Positions 32,080 through 40,906 of a DNA stretch of 64,000 nucleotides are shown here, in pieces. The first letter of the stretch is position 1, and the number at the start of each line of letters is the position of its first letter. Source of the DNA: CAWBFD01 sp963788115 (GTDB lineage Bacteria > Actinomycetota > Thermoleophilia > Solirubrobacterales > 70-9); NCBI GenBank assembly GCA_963788115.1, contig CAWBFD010000002.1, positions 868,001 through 932,000 on the forward strand, read 5' to 3'. The position numbers and the translations under genes were made by a program. The notes under the pieces are model-generated. The model saw only the letters and a program-made list of their open reading frames with translations. It did no database searches and was not told where the DNA came from.

Positions 32080-33213
32080 CTACCTCGTCCCCTCGGCCTT
32101 CCCCCAGGTGACCGGGACGCCGTGGCGCAGGTAGTCCCACAGGCCAACTGCGCTCGACGCGGTCACCGCGACGTAATAGCGGGCGATCCGCAGCGGCTTC
32201 ACCGGCCATAGGGGCGCCAGAGCGGCCGCCGCGAGCAGCACGAGTTGCGCGACCAGCGTGACCACGTAGACGAGGCCCTCGCCGAGGAGCGCCACGTTGG
32301 CCCCCAGCGCGACCAGGTGCAGGATCGGCGAGGTGTAGCGAAGGAACCGGTGCGAGTACACCTCGAGCGCGTACAGCGGGCCGTAGCCCCGCGGCGAGAG
32401 CAGACCGGTCGAGAGCATCGTCCCCCAGGCCCCGGCCATCATCCGCCGCTTGCGCTTGAACTCCTCGGGGATCGTCGCTGCCATCCGCTCGGCCGCCCGC
32501 GCCTCGGGCTCGTACACGGGTCGCCAGCCTCGCTTGACCAGCTCGAACGGGAGCGAGATGTCCTGGCCGCGCGTGGGCTCGAGCGCGATGAAGGCCTCGC
32601 GGCGAACGGCGTTGATCGCTCCGTTGCCGGCGGTGATGCCGGCGAGCCGCGACTCGAGCTCCCGAAGGGCCATCTCGTAGCGCCAGTAGAGACCCTCCTC
32701 ATTGTCGCCCCCGTCGGCCACGTAGCTGACCTGGCCGCAGACGTATCCGACCTCCGGCTCCGTCAGGCGCTCGACCAGCAGGCGCAGGGCCTCGGGCTCC
32801 CAGACGGCGTTGGCGTCGGAGAACGCAAGGATTTCGCCGGTCGCCCTCTCGACGGCCGCGTTGAGCGCCCTCACCTTGCCCCCATGGGGAAGCTCCAGCA
32901 CGAGGTCGGCGCCGGCTTTCGCCGCCCACTCGGCGGTGCGGTCGGTGGAGCCGTCAGAGGCCACCACCAACTCCAGCCGCTCCCGTGGATAGTCGAAGTC
33001 GAGCGTGGAGCGCACCCAGCGCACGATCACGGCCTCCTCGTCCCGGGCGGCGACGATCAACGACACTCGCGGCAGCTCGGCGTCGCTCAGCGACCGCCGG
33101 GACGCGGGCCGGGAAGCGACCCGGGCCAGCAGCCACAGCAGCAGCGGATAGCCGACGTGCGTGTAGACGAGCAGGCCGACGGCCACCCAGAAGACGATCT
33201 CGAGCACCACCAT
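32080..33213 (-). CDS. Family 2 glycosyltransferase, membrane-anchored
   Basis: A 377-residue GT-A enzyme with an N-terminal membrane helix (VLEIVFWVAVGLLVYTHVGY) and two or three C-terminal membrane helices. The catalytic core shows SLIVAARDEEAVI, VVASDGSTDRTAE, a DxD-type FSDANAVWEP, the acceptor loop NGAINAVRREAF and RKRRMMAGAWG (QxxRW-like region). This layout resembles processive or polyprenyl-sugar GT2 enzymes. Start ATG 33213. It likely builds the glycan repeat unit. Confidence 0.88.
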   Translation of the reverse strand: MVVLEIVFWVAVGLLVYTHVGYPLLLWLLARVASRPASRRSLSDAELPRVSLIVAARDEEAVIVRWVRSTLDFDYPRERLELVVASDGSTDRTAEWAAKAGADLVLELPHGGKVRALNAAVERATGEILAFSDANAVWEPEALRLLVERLTEPEVGYVCGQVSYVADGGDNEEGLYWRYEMALRELESRLAGITAGNGAINAVRREAFIALEPTRGQDISLPFELVKRGWRPVYEPEARAAERMAATIPEEFKRKRRMMAGAWGTMLSTGLLSPRGYGPLYALEVYSHRFLRYTSPILHLVALGANVALLGEGLVYVVTLVAQLVLLAAAALAPLWPVKPLRIARYYVAVTASSAVGLWDYLRHGVPVTWGKAEGTR

Positions 33214-33255
33214 CGGGGCAATTATCAGATGCCGCGGTCTGAAGCCGGCGCGCGG

Positions 33256-33363
33256 CCTCGGGGGACGGCGTCGCCCGAACGGGGGCTCTGCCCGGCATGG
33301 ATGCCTGTTCGGGCAGGAGGGCGGGATGATCCGTCCCCCGGGTGGGCGATGCCGTCCCCGAGG
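33256..33363. repeat. Long imperfect inverted repeat between two glycosyltransferase genes
   Basis: CCTCGGGGGACGGCGTCGCC begins at 33256, and its near-complement CGGGTGGGCGATGCCGTCCC begins at 33339. The loop holds two smaller palindromic segments (CCCGAACGGGGG and GCCTGTTCGGGCAGG). The gap between genes on the same strand may form a large cruciform or an attenuator. No transposase or terminal repeat is nearby. Confidence 0.6.
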
Positions 33364-33377
33364 CCGCGGGGTCACAT

Positions 33378-34502
33378 TCAGGCCCCGAGCAGCTCGCGGT
33401 AGAGCGCGAGCGTCTGCGCCGCCACCGCATCCCACGAGTACGGGCCGGCCGCGGCCTCGCGCGCGGCCGCGGCGAGCCGCTCTCGCGCCGCCGCATCCCC
33501 CAGCAGCTCCGCGACCGCATCGGCCAGCGCCTCGGAGTCGCCCGGGGGGACCAGGCGCCCCGCGCCACGGGCAGCGACCTCCCCGAAGCCGCCGACATCG
33601 CTCATCAGGATCGCCTTGCCGAAGGCCAGCGCCGTGTACAGCACCCCCGACTGCTCGGCGTCGCGATGCGGGAGCACGACCAGATCGGCGCGGCGAAACA
33701 GAGCCGGAACCTCCTCGTCCTCGACGAAGCGCGGCACCAGGCGGACGGTTCCGCGGCAGGCCCTCGCCGCCTCCGCCAGGTCGGAGAGCTCGACGCCGAA
33801 CGGCCGGCCGACGACCCACAGCTCGGCGCCCTCGATCGAGCGGAAGGCCTCGAGCAGCACGTCGACGCCCTTGTAGGGTCGGATCAGTCCGAAGAAGAGG
33901 ACGACCGGGCCGTCGACGTTCGCCATCTCGGGCGGGAGCGGCCGCTCGCGAGGAAGCCGCGTGAGGTAGTCGAGTACCCCGTGTGGGATCACCCGGACCC
34001 GCCCGGGGGCGACCCCGTCGACCTCCCTGCGGATCACCCCGGCGCCGTACTCGGAGAGCGCCACCAGCGCGTCCATGCTCCCGAGCAGCCGCCGCACGGG
34101 CCGCGCCATCGGCCCGTTCCAGGCCTCGGATCGCAGGAGGCCGTGGGGCGTGTGGACAAGTGGGCGACCACGAGGCAGCATCCTGACGTCGACCGGCGGC
34201 GCCGTCAGCCACTGGAAGTGGACCACGTCCGCCTCCGCGGACCCGTGCCGGCGGTAGCGGAGCATGTCGCCGATGTGCTCGGCGGCGACCAACCCCCGCC
34301 GAGCGGCGGAGCCGGGCGGATGGGCGGCGGCGCGACGGTAGAAGGCCTCGTTCACCCGGTAGCCCTCGGGGTCGGGAACCGCCCCCCGGGGGAACCGGGT
34401 GGTGACGAGCTCCACCTCGGCCCCGGCCCGCGCGAGGGCCGCGCACAGCGAGCGGTCATAGGGCGGCGTGTACGCCGGGGGATCGACGATGTGCACTCGC
34501 AT
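33378..34502 (-). CDS. Family 4 glycosyltransferase
   Basis: A 374-residue GT-B enzyme. The N-terminal acceptor domain starts MRVHIVDPPAYTPPYDRSL. The C-terminal nucleotide-sugar domain shows VLFFGLIRPYKGVDVLLEAF, VVLPHRDAEQSGVLYTALAF (an E-x7-E-like donor region) and LVPPGDSEALADAVAELLG. It retains the configuration of the donor sugar. It is separated from the downstream GT2 gene by a large inverted repeat and is divergent to a third glycosyltransferase at 34566. Confidence 0.9.
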   Translation of the reverse strand: MRVHIVDPPAYTPPYDRSLCAALARAGAEVELVTTRFPRGAVPDPEGYRVNEAFYRRAAAHPPGSAARRGLVAAEHIGDMLRYRRHGSAEADVVHFQWLTAPPVDVRMLPRGRPLVHTPHGLLRSEAWNGPMARPVRRLLGSMDALVALSEYGAGVIRREVDGVAPGRVRVIPHGVLDYLTRLPRERPLPPEMANVDGPVVLFFGLIRPYKGVDVLLEAFRSIEGAELWVVGRPFGVELSDLAEAARACRGTVRLVPRFVEDEEVPALFRRADLVVLPHRDAEQSGVLYTALAFGKAILMSDVGGFGEVAARGAGRLVPPGDSEALADAVAELLGDAAARERLAAAAREAAAGPYSWDAVAAQTLALYRELLGA

Positions 34503-34565
34503 GGGCAGGGATTGATATCCGAGCCGATTGCGATCGGCGCGGCCGGTGCCGCTATATGTTCACGC

Positions 34566-35540
34566 GTGAAGCTCTCCTACTGCGTCGTCAACACCAACGG
34601 GCGCGTGCACCTGTCGACATGCCTCGGCGCGATCCAGCGCACCCATCCGCCGGGGATGGCGCACGAGGTGCTGATCCTGGACAACGCCTCTGACGACGGT
34701 TCCGTTGAAGCCGTCGAGGAGTGGATCGCGGCGGCCGGCGATTTCGGGCGCTCGGTCCGCGTGATCGCCCGCGATCGGCGCGCCGGCAAGGCCGAGAACG
34801 ACAGCCTGCTGCTGAGGGAGGCGCAGGGTGAGTTCTGCCTGCTCCTCAACGAGGACTCGGAGCTGCGGGAAGGGGCGAGCGCGGCGCTCGCGCACGCCCT
34901 CACGGAGCGGCCGCAAGCGGCGGCCGCCGGTGCACAGCTCCTCGACCCCGACGGCCGGCCCCTCGCCTGCGCCTGGCGGCTGCCGGGCCTCGGCACGTCG
35001 GTGGCCCAGGCCCTGTTCCTGCACCGCCGCATGGTCACCCAGAGCGGCGGCGAGAACGTACGCGAGGTCGGCTGGGTCCAGTCGGCCGCGATGCTGGTCC
35101 GGCGATCGGCCGCCGTCGAGGTGGGCTTCCTCGACACGCACTTCTTCGTCTACTCGGACGAAACGGACTTCTGCAAGCGCCTCCATGATGGGGGCTGGTC
35201 GATCCTCCACGTCCCGCAGGCGCTCGCCGTACACCACGAGCAGCTCGCGACGGACCGTGCGGGTGGCACCAGGCGAATCGTCGAGTTTCACCGCGGACGG
35301 GAGCTCTACATGCGCAAGCATCACTCCGCCCCGGTCGCTGCCCTGGCGCGCCTGCTCGCCGCTTGGAGCTACGTCCCGCGCGCGGCCGCGGCGCTGGTGG
35401 TGCCGGGGCACTCCCCGCGCCGCTACTGGCTCCACGCTCGCCAGGCCCTGCGCCCCGATCGCGGTGAGGGCCTCCGAGAGGCCGCGGCCTCCTACAACCA
35501 CCGGCTGGCGAGGGGAGGAGGTGCCCCGGCGGCTCGCTGA
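34566..35540 (+). CDS. Family 2 glycosyltransferase (rhamnosyltransferase-like)
   Basis: A 324-residue GT-A enzyme: SYCVVNTNGRVHLSTCL, the nucleotide motif LDNASDDGSVEAV, a DxD-like LLLNEDSELREG and VGFLDTHFFVYSDETDFCKR. The last stretch is the hallmark of rhamnosyl-type GT2 proteins. GTG 34566 is chosen because it begins the domain. It is the only plus-strand glycosyltransferase in the locus, and its 63-bp divergence from the GT4 gene likely holds two promoters. Confidence 0.87.
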   Translation: MKLSYCVVNTNGRVHLSTCLGAIQRTHPPGMAHEVLILDNASDDGSVEAVEEWIAAAGDFGRSVRVIARDRRAGKAENDSLLLREAQGEFCLLLNEDSELREGASAALAHALTERPQAAAAGAQLLDPDGRPLACAWRLPGLGTSVAQALFLHRRMVTQSGGENVREVGWVQSAAMLVRRSAAVEVGFLDTHFFVYSDETDFCKRLHDGGWSILHVPQALAVHHEQLATDRAGGTRRIVEFHRGRELYMRKHHSAPVAALARLLAAWSYVPRAAAALVVPGHSPRRYWLHARQALRPDRGEGLREAAASYNHRLARGGGAPAAR

Positions 35541-35625
35541 TGCCTTTTCCTGCCCATGGGCAAGACAATCCACCAGCGAACGAGGAAGAAGAGGGGCGGG
35601 GTGGAGACTCTGCGGCGCGTCGGCC

Positions 35626-37224
35626 CTAGGCCCCGCCGCGATCCTCGTCGCGGGTCGCCTGCTCGTAGACCTCCGGCGTGAGATGCGGGGCGAGGCCCGC
35701 CCCGGCCGGATTCGGGGCCTCCGCGGCGGCTCCCTCCTCGGCCGGTTGAGCGGACGCCACCCGAAGGGCCCGCAGGCGTTCGATTACCGCGGCCGGGCGC
35801 AGCCATTCCCCCAAGCGCGCACGCTCGTCGGCGGTCAGGAATCCCGCCGCGTGCAGCATTAGCGGATACGCGAGCCAGAGTGCCACGCGGCCGGCCAGCC
35901 CGGCGAAGCCCTCGGTCGGCATCACCGCCTCGCCGAGCCCGACGAGCCCGGCGGCGACCAGGACCACCAATGCGAGCCGCCGCCATTCGTAGGGAACGGG
36001 GAACAGCCGCTGCGTGAGCACGTACATCAGCGCCAGGACGATTACGTAGGACGCGACCAGGGCCAGGGCCGCCCCCACGATGCCCAGCGGCGGCACCAGG
36101 GCCAGGTTCAGGCCGACGTTGGCGGCCGTGGCCGCGGCCGTCGCCGGGAAGTTGAGCTCGGTGCGCTGCGTGCGGCCGAGGATCACCACGAGGGTGAGGT
36201 AGATCGCGTACAGGGCGACGCCCGTCGCCAACAGACCGACCGCCTCGTGGGCGGCGAAGAAGTCCCCGGCGGCGAGCAGGCGGACGATCCATCGCGCCAG
36301 GAGCCACAGCCCGGTGACCGCGAAGGCGAGCACCGCGGCGAACCAGGTGACGACCAGGGCGTAGGCGCGTCGTGCCTCGTCATCGTCGGAGATCGAGTAG
36401 GCGAGCGGCGGAAAGGCGAGCTGGAAGCCGCGGGCCAGGACCTGCATCCCGTTCGCGAACTTGATCGCGAGGGCGTACAGCCCGGCCTCGGCCAGGCCGG
36501 CGAGGCGGACGATGATGATCCGGTCGATGAAGTTGAGCGAGTACAGGGTGAGCTCAGCCGGCATCGTCGGCAGGCCGAAGCGGAGCATGCGCCGCAGCAA
36601 CGGCAGGTCCGGAACGAAGGACAGCCGGCGCCGCTCCTGCCAGAGTAGGTAGAGCAGGAAGAAGACCCCGGTGCCGAAGGTCCCCAGCAGGATCCCGTCG
36701 GCGCCCATGTCCTCGACCACCACCAGGTAGACGGTGGTCGGGATCGTCACCAGGACGTTGACCACGGTGATCGTGAAGTAGGCCCGCGCGCGCTCGTCCA
36801 GCCGCAGCAGGGTGAGCGCGTATTCCCACATCGTCAGCGTCCAGAGCCCGAGAATCGCCAGCCGGGCGAGACCGGCGTCGGGCTGGTCGAGCAACGCCAC
36901 GGAGATCGGGCTGGCGAAGGCGAGGGCGATGAGGGAGCCGGCGGTGGCCGTCCAGAGGAGCGACGAGAACCCGGTCGAGACAACCCGCTCCGGGCGCTCA
37001 CCGGCGAGGTAGTAGAAGCGCAGGATCGCTTCGATCACGCCGAAGCGGATGACGATGCTCGCGGCGACGACCGAGGCCAGCATCACCTCGGCCGCGCCGT
37101 AGTCCGCCGGGGTCAGATACTCCGTGTAGATCGGGAGCAGGAAGACCGCGATCAGCTTCGAGGCGATGCTCGATGCCGTGTACGCCGCCCCGGTCGTCGC
37201 CAGACGGCGAAGGTACTCGAGCAA
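35626..37224 (-). CDS. Oligosaccharide flippase (Wzx/MATE-type)
   Basis: A 532-residue integral membrane protein with about 14 helices and a polar 60-residue C-terminal tail. It opens GAAYTASSIASKLIAVFLLP and contains FGLPTMPAELTLYSLNFIDR, both typical of polysaccharide_synt flippases. It would move undecaprenyl-linked repeat units across the membrane. It starts at TTG 37224, the base next to the stop (TAG) of the ligase gene, so the two are tightly coupled. Confidence 0.9.
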   Translation of the reverse strand: MLEYLRRLATTGAAYTASSIASKLIAVFLLPIYTEYLTPADYGAAEVMLASVVAASIVIRFGVIEAILRFYYLAGERPERVVSTGFSSLLWTATAGSLIALAFASPISVALLDQPDAGLARLAILGLWTLTMWEYALTLLRLDERARAYFTITVVNVLVTIPTTVYLVVVEDMGADGILLGTFGTGVFFLLYLLWQERRRLSFVPDLPLLRRMLRFGLPTMPAELTLYSLNFIDRIIIVRLAGLAEAGLYALAIKFANGMQVLARGFQLAFPPLAYSISDDDEARRAYALVVTWFAAVLAFAVTGLWLLARWIVRLLAAGDFFAAHEAVGLLATGVALYAIYLTLVVILGRTQRTELNFPATAAATAANVGLNLALVPPLGIVGAALALVASYVIVLALMYVLTQRLFPVPYEWRRLALVVLVAAGLVGLGEAVMPTEGFAGLAGRVALWLAYPLMLHAAGFLTADERARLGEWLRPAAVIERLRALRVASAQPAEEGAAAEAPNPAGAGLAPHLTPEVYEQATRDEDRGGA

Positions 37225-38808
37225 CTACTGAGCCTCCGCCTCCGCCGGCGCCTCCGGTGCTGCGACCGGAGGCGCCCTCCGCACCGGCCTCACCGTCTCG
37301 GCGGCCGGGCGGACGGCGAGGCCGATACCGAGCGCAAGCAACGCCCATGTGGCCGGATCCGTGAGGAAGCCGGCGTAGCCGAGGCTGTGCACCACCATCG
37401 CCACGTAGCAGGCGGCGACCGCGGTGCGCCCGGGGTCTCGGGGGAGACCGCCCGAGCCGACCCCGAACACGAGCGCCAATGACGTTCCAATGATCGCCAG
37501 GTAGACGATCAGGCCGATCGCCCCCTGCTCGGCCCCGACAGTGATCGGCTCCGAATGCGACGCGGTCGTCTCCGCCTGCTCGATCTCTGAGTAGAAGGCG
37601 GCCCCGAACGCCCCGGAACCCCAGCCGGCCACCGGCCGCTCGCCAGCCAGCTCGATCCCGCCCGAGATCAGGTCGGTCCGGCCGCTGGTCTCGTCCGTCA
37701 AGGTGCGATCGGGGCCGACGTCGCTGCGCTCGGCGCCGCCCAGGGCGAGGAACACCCCGCCGGCGAGGAGCGCGGCGGCCGCGCCGACCACCGCCCAGCG
37801 CACGCCGAAGCGGAGCAGCGCGCAGACTATGAGGCCGGCGATCAGGGCGAGCAGGCTGGTGATCGAGAAGCTCAGCCCGAGCGCGGTCAGGATCGGAACG
37901 ACGGCGGCTGCGGCCAGCCAGGCATGGACGCGGTTGGGCGTCCAGGCGATGAACGCCGCCAGGGCGACCAGGATCAGCGCCATGTAGCGCCCGAAGATGT
38001 TGGGGTCATAAAAGAGCGAGTTGACCCGGAAGTAGAGGTGGATCTCGTTGGAGCGGAGCAGGTCGTCGTTGAGCAGCAGATCGCGGGCCGCGAACTGCCA
38101 GAACGCCACCGCGGCGAGGACCACCCCGGAAACCGCCACCGCGGCGATGAGGACGCCGAGCAGCCATCGATCCCAGCGCACCTCGAGGAGCAGGGCGAGC
38201 AGCACCGCGAACGGGACCAGGAAGAAGCACGCGTTCTCGATCGCATTCGAGACGTCCTCCGAGTAGGCACTCTGGATCGCGTAGAGGACGAGGGCGCCCG
38301 CGAGCAGCCAGCGCAGCCAGCGGGCCGCCGCAGGCCCGTCGCGTGCGGCCGTCCTCGCTCCGTCGTCCCGAGCCCGGCTCCTCCCACTCGCCGGCGCCCC
38401 GCCGGCGAGATCGTCCCAGGTCGCCGCCGCCCAGCCGGCCGCGATCACCAGGTAGAGCGGCACGAGCAGATTCGCGGTCTGGCCGGTCACCTCCACCGGC
38501 ACTCGAAGGGGCAGGGCGATGAATGTCGCCAGGGGAAATGCCCATCGGACGCGCCGGAACACCGCCGCGGCGGCGATCACGGCGGCGGCCCCGGCGACGA
38601 GCGCGACGGCCACGGTCGCCGGCCGGTCACGCAGGTTGACCACCCGCTGGTCGTCCCAGACGTCGCCGATCACCAGCACAGGGGCAAGCACCAGGGCCGC
38701 CAGCATGGCCAGGTGTCGAACGCGAGGGTCGGCGTGGACCAGCGCTACCGCGGCGGCCCCGCAGACGGCGAGCATTCCGATCACCTCGAGGGGGTCGGCG
38801 GTGATCAC
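37225..38808 (-). CDS. O-antigen ligase-like / Wzy-type polymerase membrane protein
   Basis: A 527-residue protein with 12-14 membrane helices. The Wzy_C/O-antigen-ligase region has NSLFYDPNIFGRYMALILV, GRTDLISGGIELAGERPV and GWGSGAFGAAFYSE, followed by SHSEPITVGAEQGAIGL. These loops are the polymerase/ligase signature. It would polymerise or ligate glycan units on the outer face. GTG 38808 overlaps the stop of the upstream FlgD-type gene (GTGA). The longer open frame upstream is not supported. Confidence 0.85.
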   Translation of the reverse strand: MITADPLEVIGMLAVCGAAAVALVHADPRVRHLAMLAALVLAPVLVIGDVWDDQRVVNLRDRPATVAVALVAGAAAVIAAAAVFRRVRWAFPLATFIALPLRVPVEVTGQTANLLVPLYLVIAAGWAAATWDDLAGGAPASGRSRARDDGARTAARDGPAAARWLRWLLAGALVLYAIQSAYSEDVSNAIENACFFLVPFAVLLALLLEVRWDRWLLGVLIAAVAVSGVVLAAVAFWQFAARDLLLNDDLLRSNEIHLYFRVNSLFYDPNIFGRYMALILVALAAFIAWTPNRVHAWLAAAAVVPILTALGLSFSITSLLALIAGLIVCALLRFGVRWAVVGAAAALLAGGVFLALGGAERSDVGPDRTLTDETSGRTDLISGGIELAGERPVAGWGSGAFGAAFYSEIEQAETTASHSEPITVGAEQGAIGLIVYLAIIGTSLALVFGVGSGGLPRDPGRTAVAACYVAMVVHSLGYAGFLTDPATWALLALGIGLAVRPAAETVRPVRRAPPVAAPEAPAEAEAQ

Positions 38809-39239
38809 AGCCGAAGCTCGATTCGGCGCGGGAAGACGACGTCGCGGTCGTGGCTCGGAAGGATGACCCGGAGCTGGTATCGACCGAACGGGGCGGCGCC
38901 ACCGAGGTCCGTCCGTCCGTTCCATCGGTAGGTGACCGCGCGGTCCTCGATCAACTCGACATCGGGATCGAGCGTGCGAACGGTCTCGCCGTTCGCGTCG
39001 ACGATCTCCACCCGGGCGTGTGACTCGCTCTCCCGAACGAAGAAGCTGATCCGCGCAAGCTCGTGCTCGCCGTCGCCATTCGGCGAGAAGGCCAGGGGCA
39101 GCCCCCGAGCCTCCAGCACCAGATCCGGGGTCTTCGCGTTGATCACGACCCCGGTGACAGCCAGGGAGGCGACGAAGAGCGCGACGAAGAGAGCGGCGCC
39201 GAGGACCGACGCGGATCCTCGGTCTCGGGGGTTGAGCAC
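38805..39239 (-). CDS. Membrane-anchored FlgD-type Ig-like domain protein
   Basis: A 144-residue protein with one N-terminal membrane helix (about residues 12-33) and an extracytoplasmic FlgD/gliding-motility C-terminal-type Ig domain: LPLAFSPNGDGEHE, VRESESHARVEIVDANGE and TYRWNGRTDLGG. Such domains cap surface proteins in many bacteria. Here it is alone and overlaps the polymerase gene by 4 bp, which suggests that it helps or anchors glycan assembly. No flagellar genes are nearby. Confidence 0.75.
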   Translation of the reverse strand: MLNPRDRGSASVLGAALFVALFVASLAVTGVVINAKTPDLVLEARGLPLAFSPNGDGEHELARISFFVRESESHARVEIVDANGETVRTLDPDVELIEDRAVTYRWNGRTDLGGAAPFGRYQLRVILPSHDRDVVFPRRIELRL

Positions 39240-39278
39240 GCCGGAAAGCCTAATTCTCGGTGGTTGTGAAGGGCGCGG

Positions 39279-40124
39279 CTACGGTTGTGCGCGGTCCTCG
39301 CCGGCGATCACGAGCACGTCAGCGCCGCCCGAGAGCCCCTCGGTCCGTTGATCCAGCGGCTGGACCGCCGGCACGCCCAGGTCGCGGGCGACCGCATTCG
39401 CCTCGCGCTGGTGACCCCGGCTGAACATCACCACCGTCTGGTCGTACGGGGTGCCACTGGTCGTGCTCAGCGGACGCTGAAGCTCGAAGCCGGCCGCCTC
39501 GACGTCGTCCCCAACACGGGCCGCCAGACCGGGGATCGATGCCACGCCGTTCAGGACGGTGACCGAGATCTCGGCCGGATCCACGGCGCCGGCTCGGGCA
39601 GGTGCCTCCTCGTCGTCCGACTCGAGCAGCTTCTCGGTGACGAAGATCGCGCCGGCGCCGAGCACGACTGCGGCGATCGCGATCCCGATCAGCAGCTTGG
39701 GCTGGTTGATCCTGGCCACGAAGCTCCGCCAACGCGGATGCGGCTCCAGCGCCGCGCGCTCCATCGTGATCCGCTCGAGCGCCGGGCGCTCGCTCGTCAC
39801 CCGCTGGGCGGCCGGGACCGGCGTGGTGCCACCGGCGGGCATCGGAGCCACCTCACCGGCGGGCGTCGGCGGCGCGACCGGTGCGGCGGCGGCCGGCGAG
39901 GGCTCGCCGAGCAACTCCTCGAGCTCGGCCTCGGCCCGGTCGAGCACCGCCTCGCTCCTGGCCATGTCGACCCCGGGATGGCCGGGGTCCGCATCCATCC
40001 AGTCGTGCAGCCGCTTCAGGTCGCGGCGCTGTGAGAGATAGAGCGGGATCAGCAGCAGGATGCCGAGGGTGGCGATTGCGGCGACGACACCGCCCACGAC
40101 ATCAATTACCTCGTTCACCTCCAT
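39279..40124 (-). CDS. LytR_C-domain membrane protein, paralogue 1
   Basis: A 281-residue protein with one N-terminal membrane helix, a cytosolic Pro/Ala-rich middle, a second helix (PKLLIGIAIAAVVLGAGAIF) and a C-terminal extracytoplasmic LytR_C domain (about residues 185-275). The domain reads ISVTVLNGVASIPGLAARVG, then TVVMFSRGHQREANAVARDL. LytR_C normally follows an LCP ligase domain that attaches polymers to peptidoglycan. Here no LCP domain is present. It is followed 2 bp later on the same strand by a second copy of the same design. Confidence 0.82.
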   Translation of the reverse strand: MEVNEVIDVVGGVVAAIATLGILLLIPLYLSQRRDLKRLHDWMDADPGHPGVDMARSEAVLDRAEAELEELLGEPSPAAAAPVAPPTPAGEVAPMPAGGTTPVPAAQRVTSERPALERITMERAALEPHPRWRSFVARINQPKLLIGIAIAAVVLGAGAIFVTEKLLESDDEEAPARAGAVDPAEISVTVLNGVASIPGLAARVGDDVEAAGFELQRPLSTTSGTPYDQTVVMFSRGHQREANAVARDLGVPAVQPLDQRTEGLSGGADVLVIAGEDRAQP

Positions 40125-40126
40125 GC

Positions 40127-40891
40127 CTACGGGGAGAAGGTCGAGTTGTCGACGCCGATCAGGAGGGCCACATCGGCCGCCCTCGATGCCTGCTCCACCT
40201 CCTGGGTCATCGGGGCAATCTCAGCATCACCGAGGTCCCCGCGGACCTGGTTTGCGAGCTGACGTGCGCTCGCCCGTTGGCCCGGGGCAAACATCACGGT
40301 CGTGCGCTCGCTCCCGGACGGCGCGTTGGCCTCGATCACGACGTTGTAGTCGAGCGGCTCGACCAGCGCGTCCGAGACCGTCGCGGCCAGCCCGGGTACC
40401 GCGAGGACGTCCGTCGCCTGGGTGGCGTTCAGCACGGCCACGTCCACATTGCGGGGCTTGGGCGGGGGCGGACGGCGAGCCTCCTCGGCGCCGTCGTCAC
40501 CCACGAGACCGAAGCCGCTGGTGAGCACGCCGGCGGCGACCACGGCCACGACCAGCACGCCGGCGACGATTCGAAGGTCGATCGGAAGCGCACGATCCGC
40601 CGCCGCCCAGGCAGCGGAGATGCGGTCGCGCCCGTCGCGCAGGACCCCCCGCAGCCCGGCCAGCCCCCCACCGGGCTCGACCTCGCCCTCGTACTGGGGC
40701 ACGTCGCCGCGAGCCTCGCTTGCCGCGAGCGTGGCCTCGGTGGCGTCCCTCGCCCGCTCGGGGGCGCGCCCCGCCCACTCACGCAGACGGCGCAGGTCGC
40801 GGGACTGCTGGAACAGGAGGAAGGCAAGGATCGAGAGCCCGAGGAACGCAACGATGCCCAGGACGGGCCCGATCTGCTCGATCAGGTCCAT
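40127..40891 (-). CDS. LytR_C-domain membrane protein, paralogue 2
   Basis: A 254-residue paralogue of the neighbouring protein with the same layout: N-terminal helix followed by FQQSRDLRRLREWAGR, second helix (LRIVAGVLVVAVVAAGVLTS) and a C-terminal LytR_C domain (VDVAVLNATQATDVLAVPGL, then TTVMFAPGQRASARQLANQV). The two genes are separated by two bases and are a tandem duplication. They may bind wall or glycan in the periplasm-like space next to the polymerase. Confidence 0.82.
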   Translation of the reverse strand: MDLIEQIGPVLGIVAFLGLSILAFLLFQQSRDLRRLREWAGRAPERARDATEATLAASEARGDVPQYEGEVEPGGGLAGLRGVLRDGRDRISAAWAAADRALPIDLRIVAGVLVVAVVAAGVLTSGFGLVGDDGAEEARRPPPPKPRNVDVAVLNATQATDVLAVPGLAATVSDALVEPLDYNVVIEANAPSGSERTTVMFAPGQRASARQLANQVRGDLGDAEIAPMTQEVEQASRAADVALLIGVDNSTFSP

Positions 40892-40906
40892 ATGACCGGG
40901 GGCATG

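Noticed and set aside
30981..32209. Long plus- and minus-strand frames over the sugar transferase and GNAT genes
   Set aside because: They are high-GC shadow frames. The real genes were placed by motifs.
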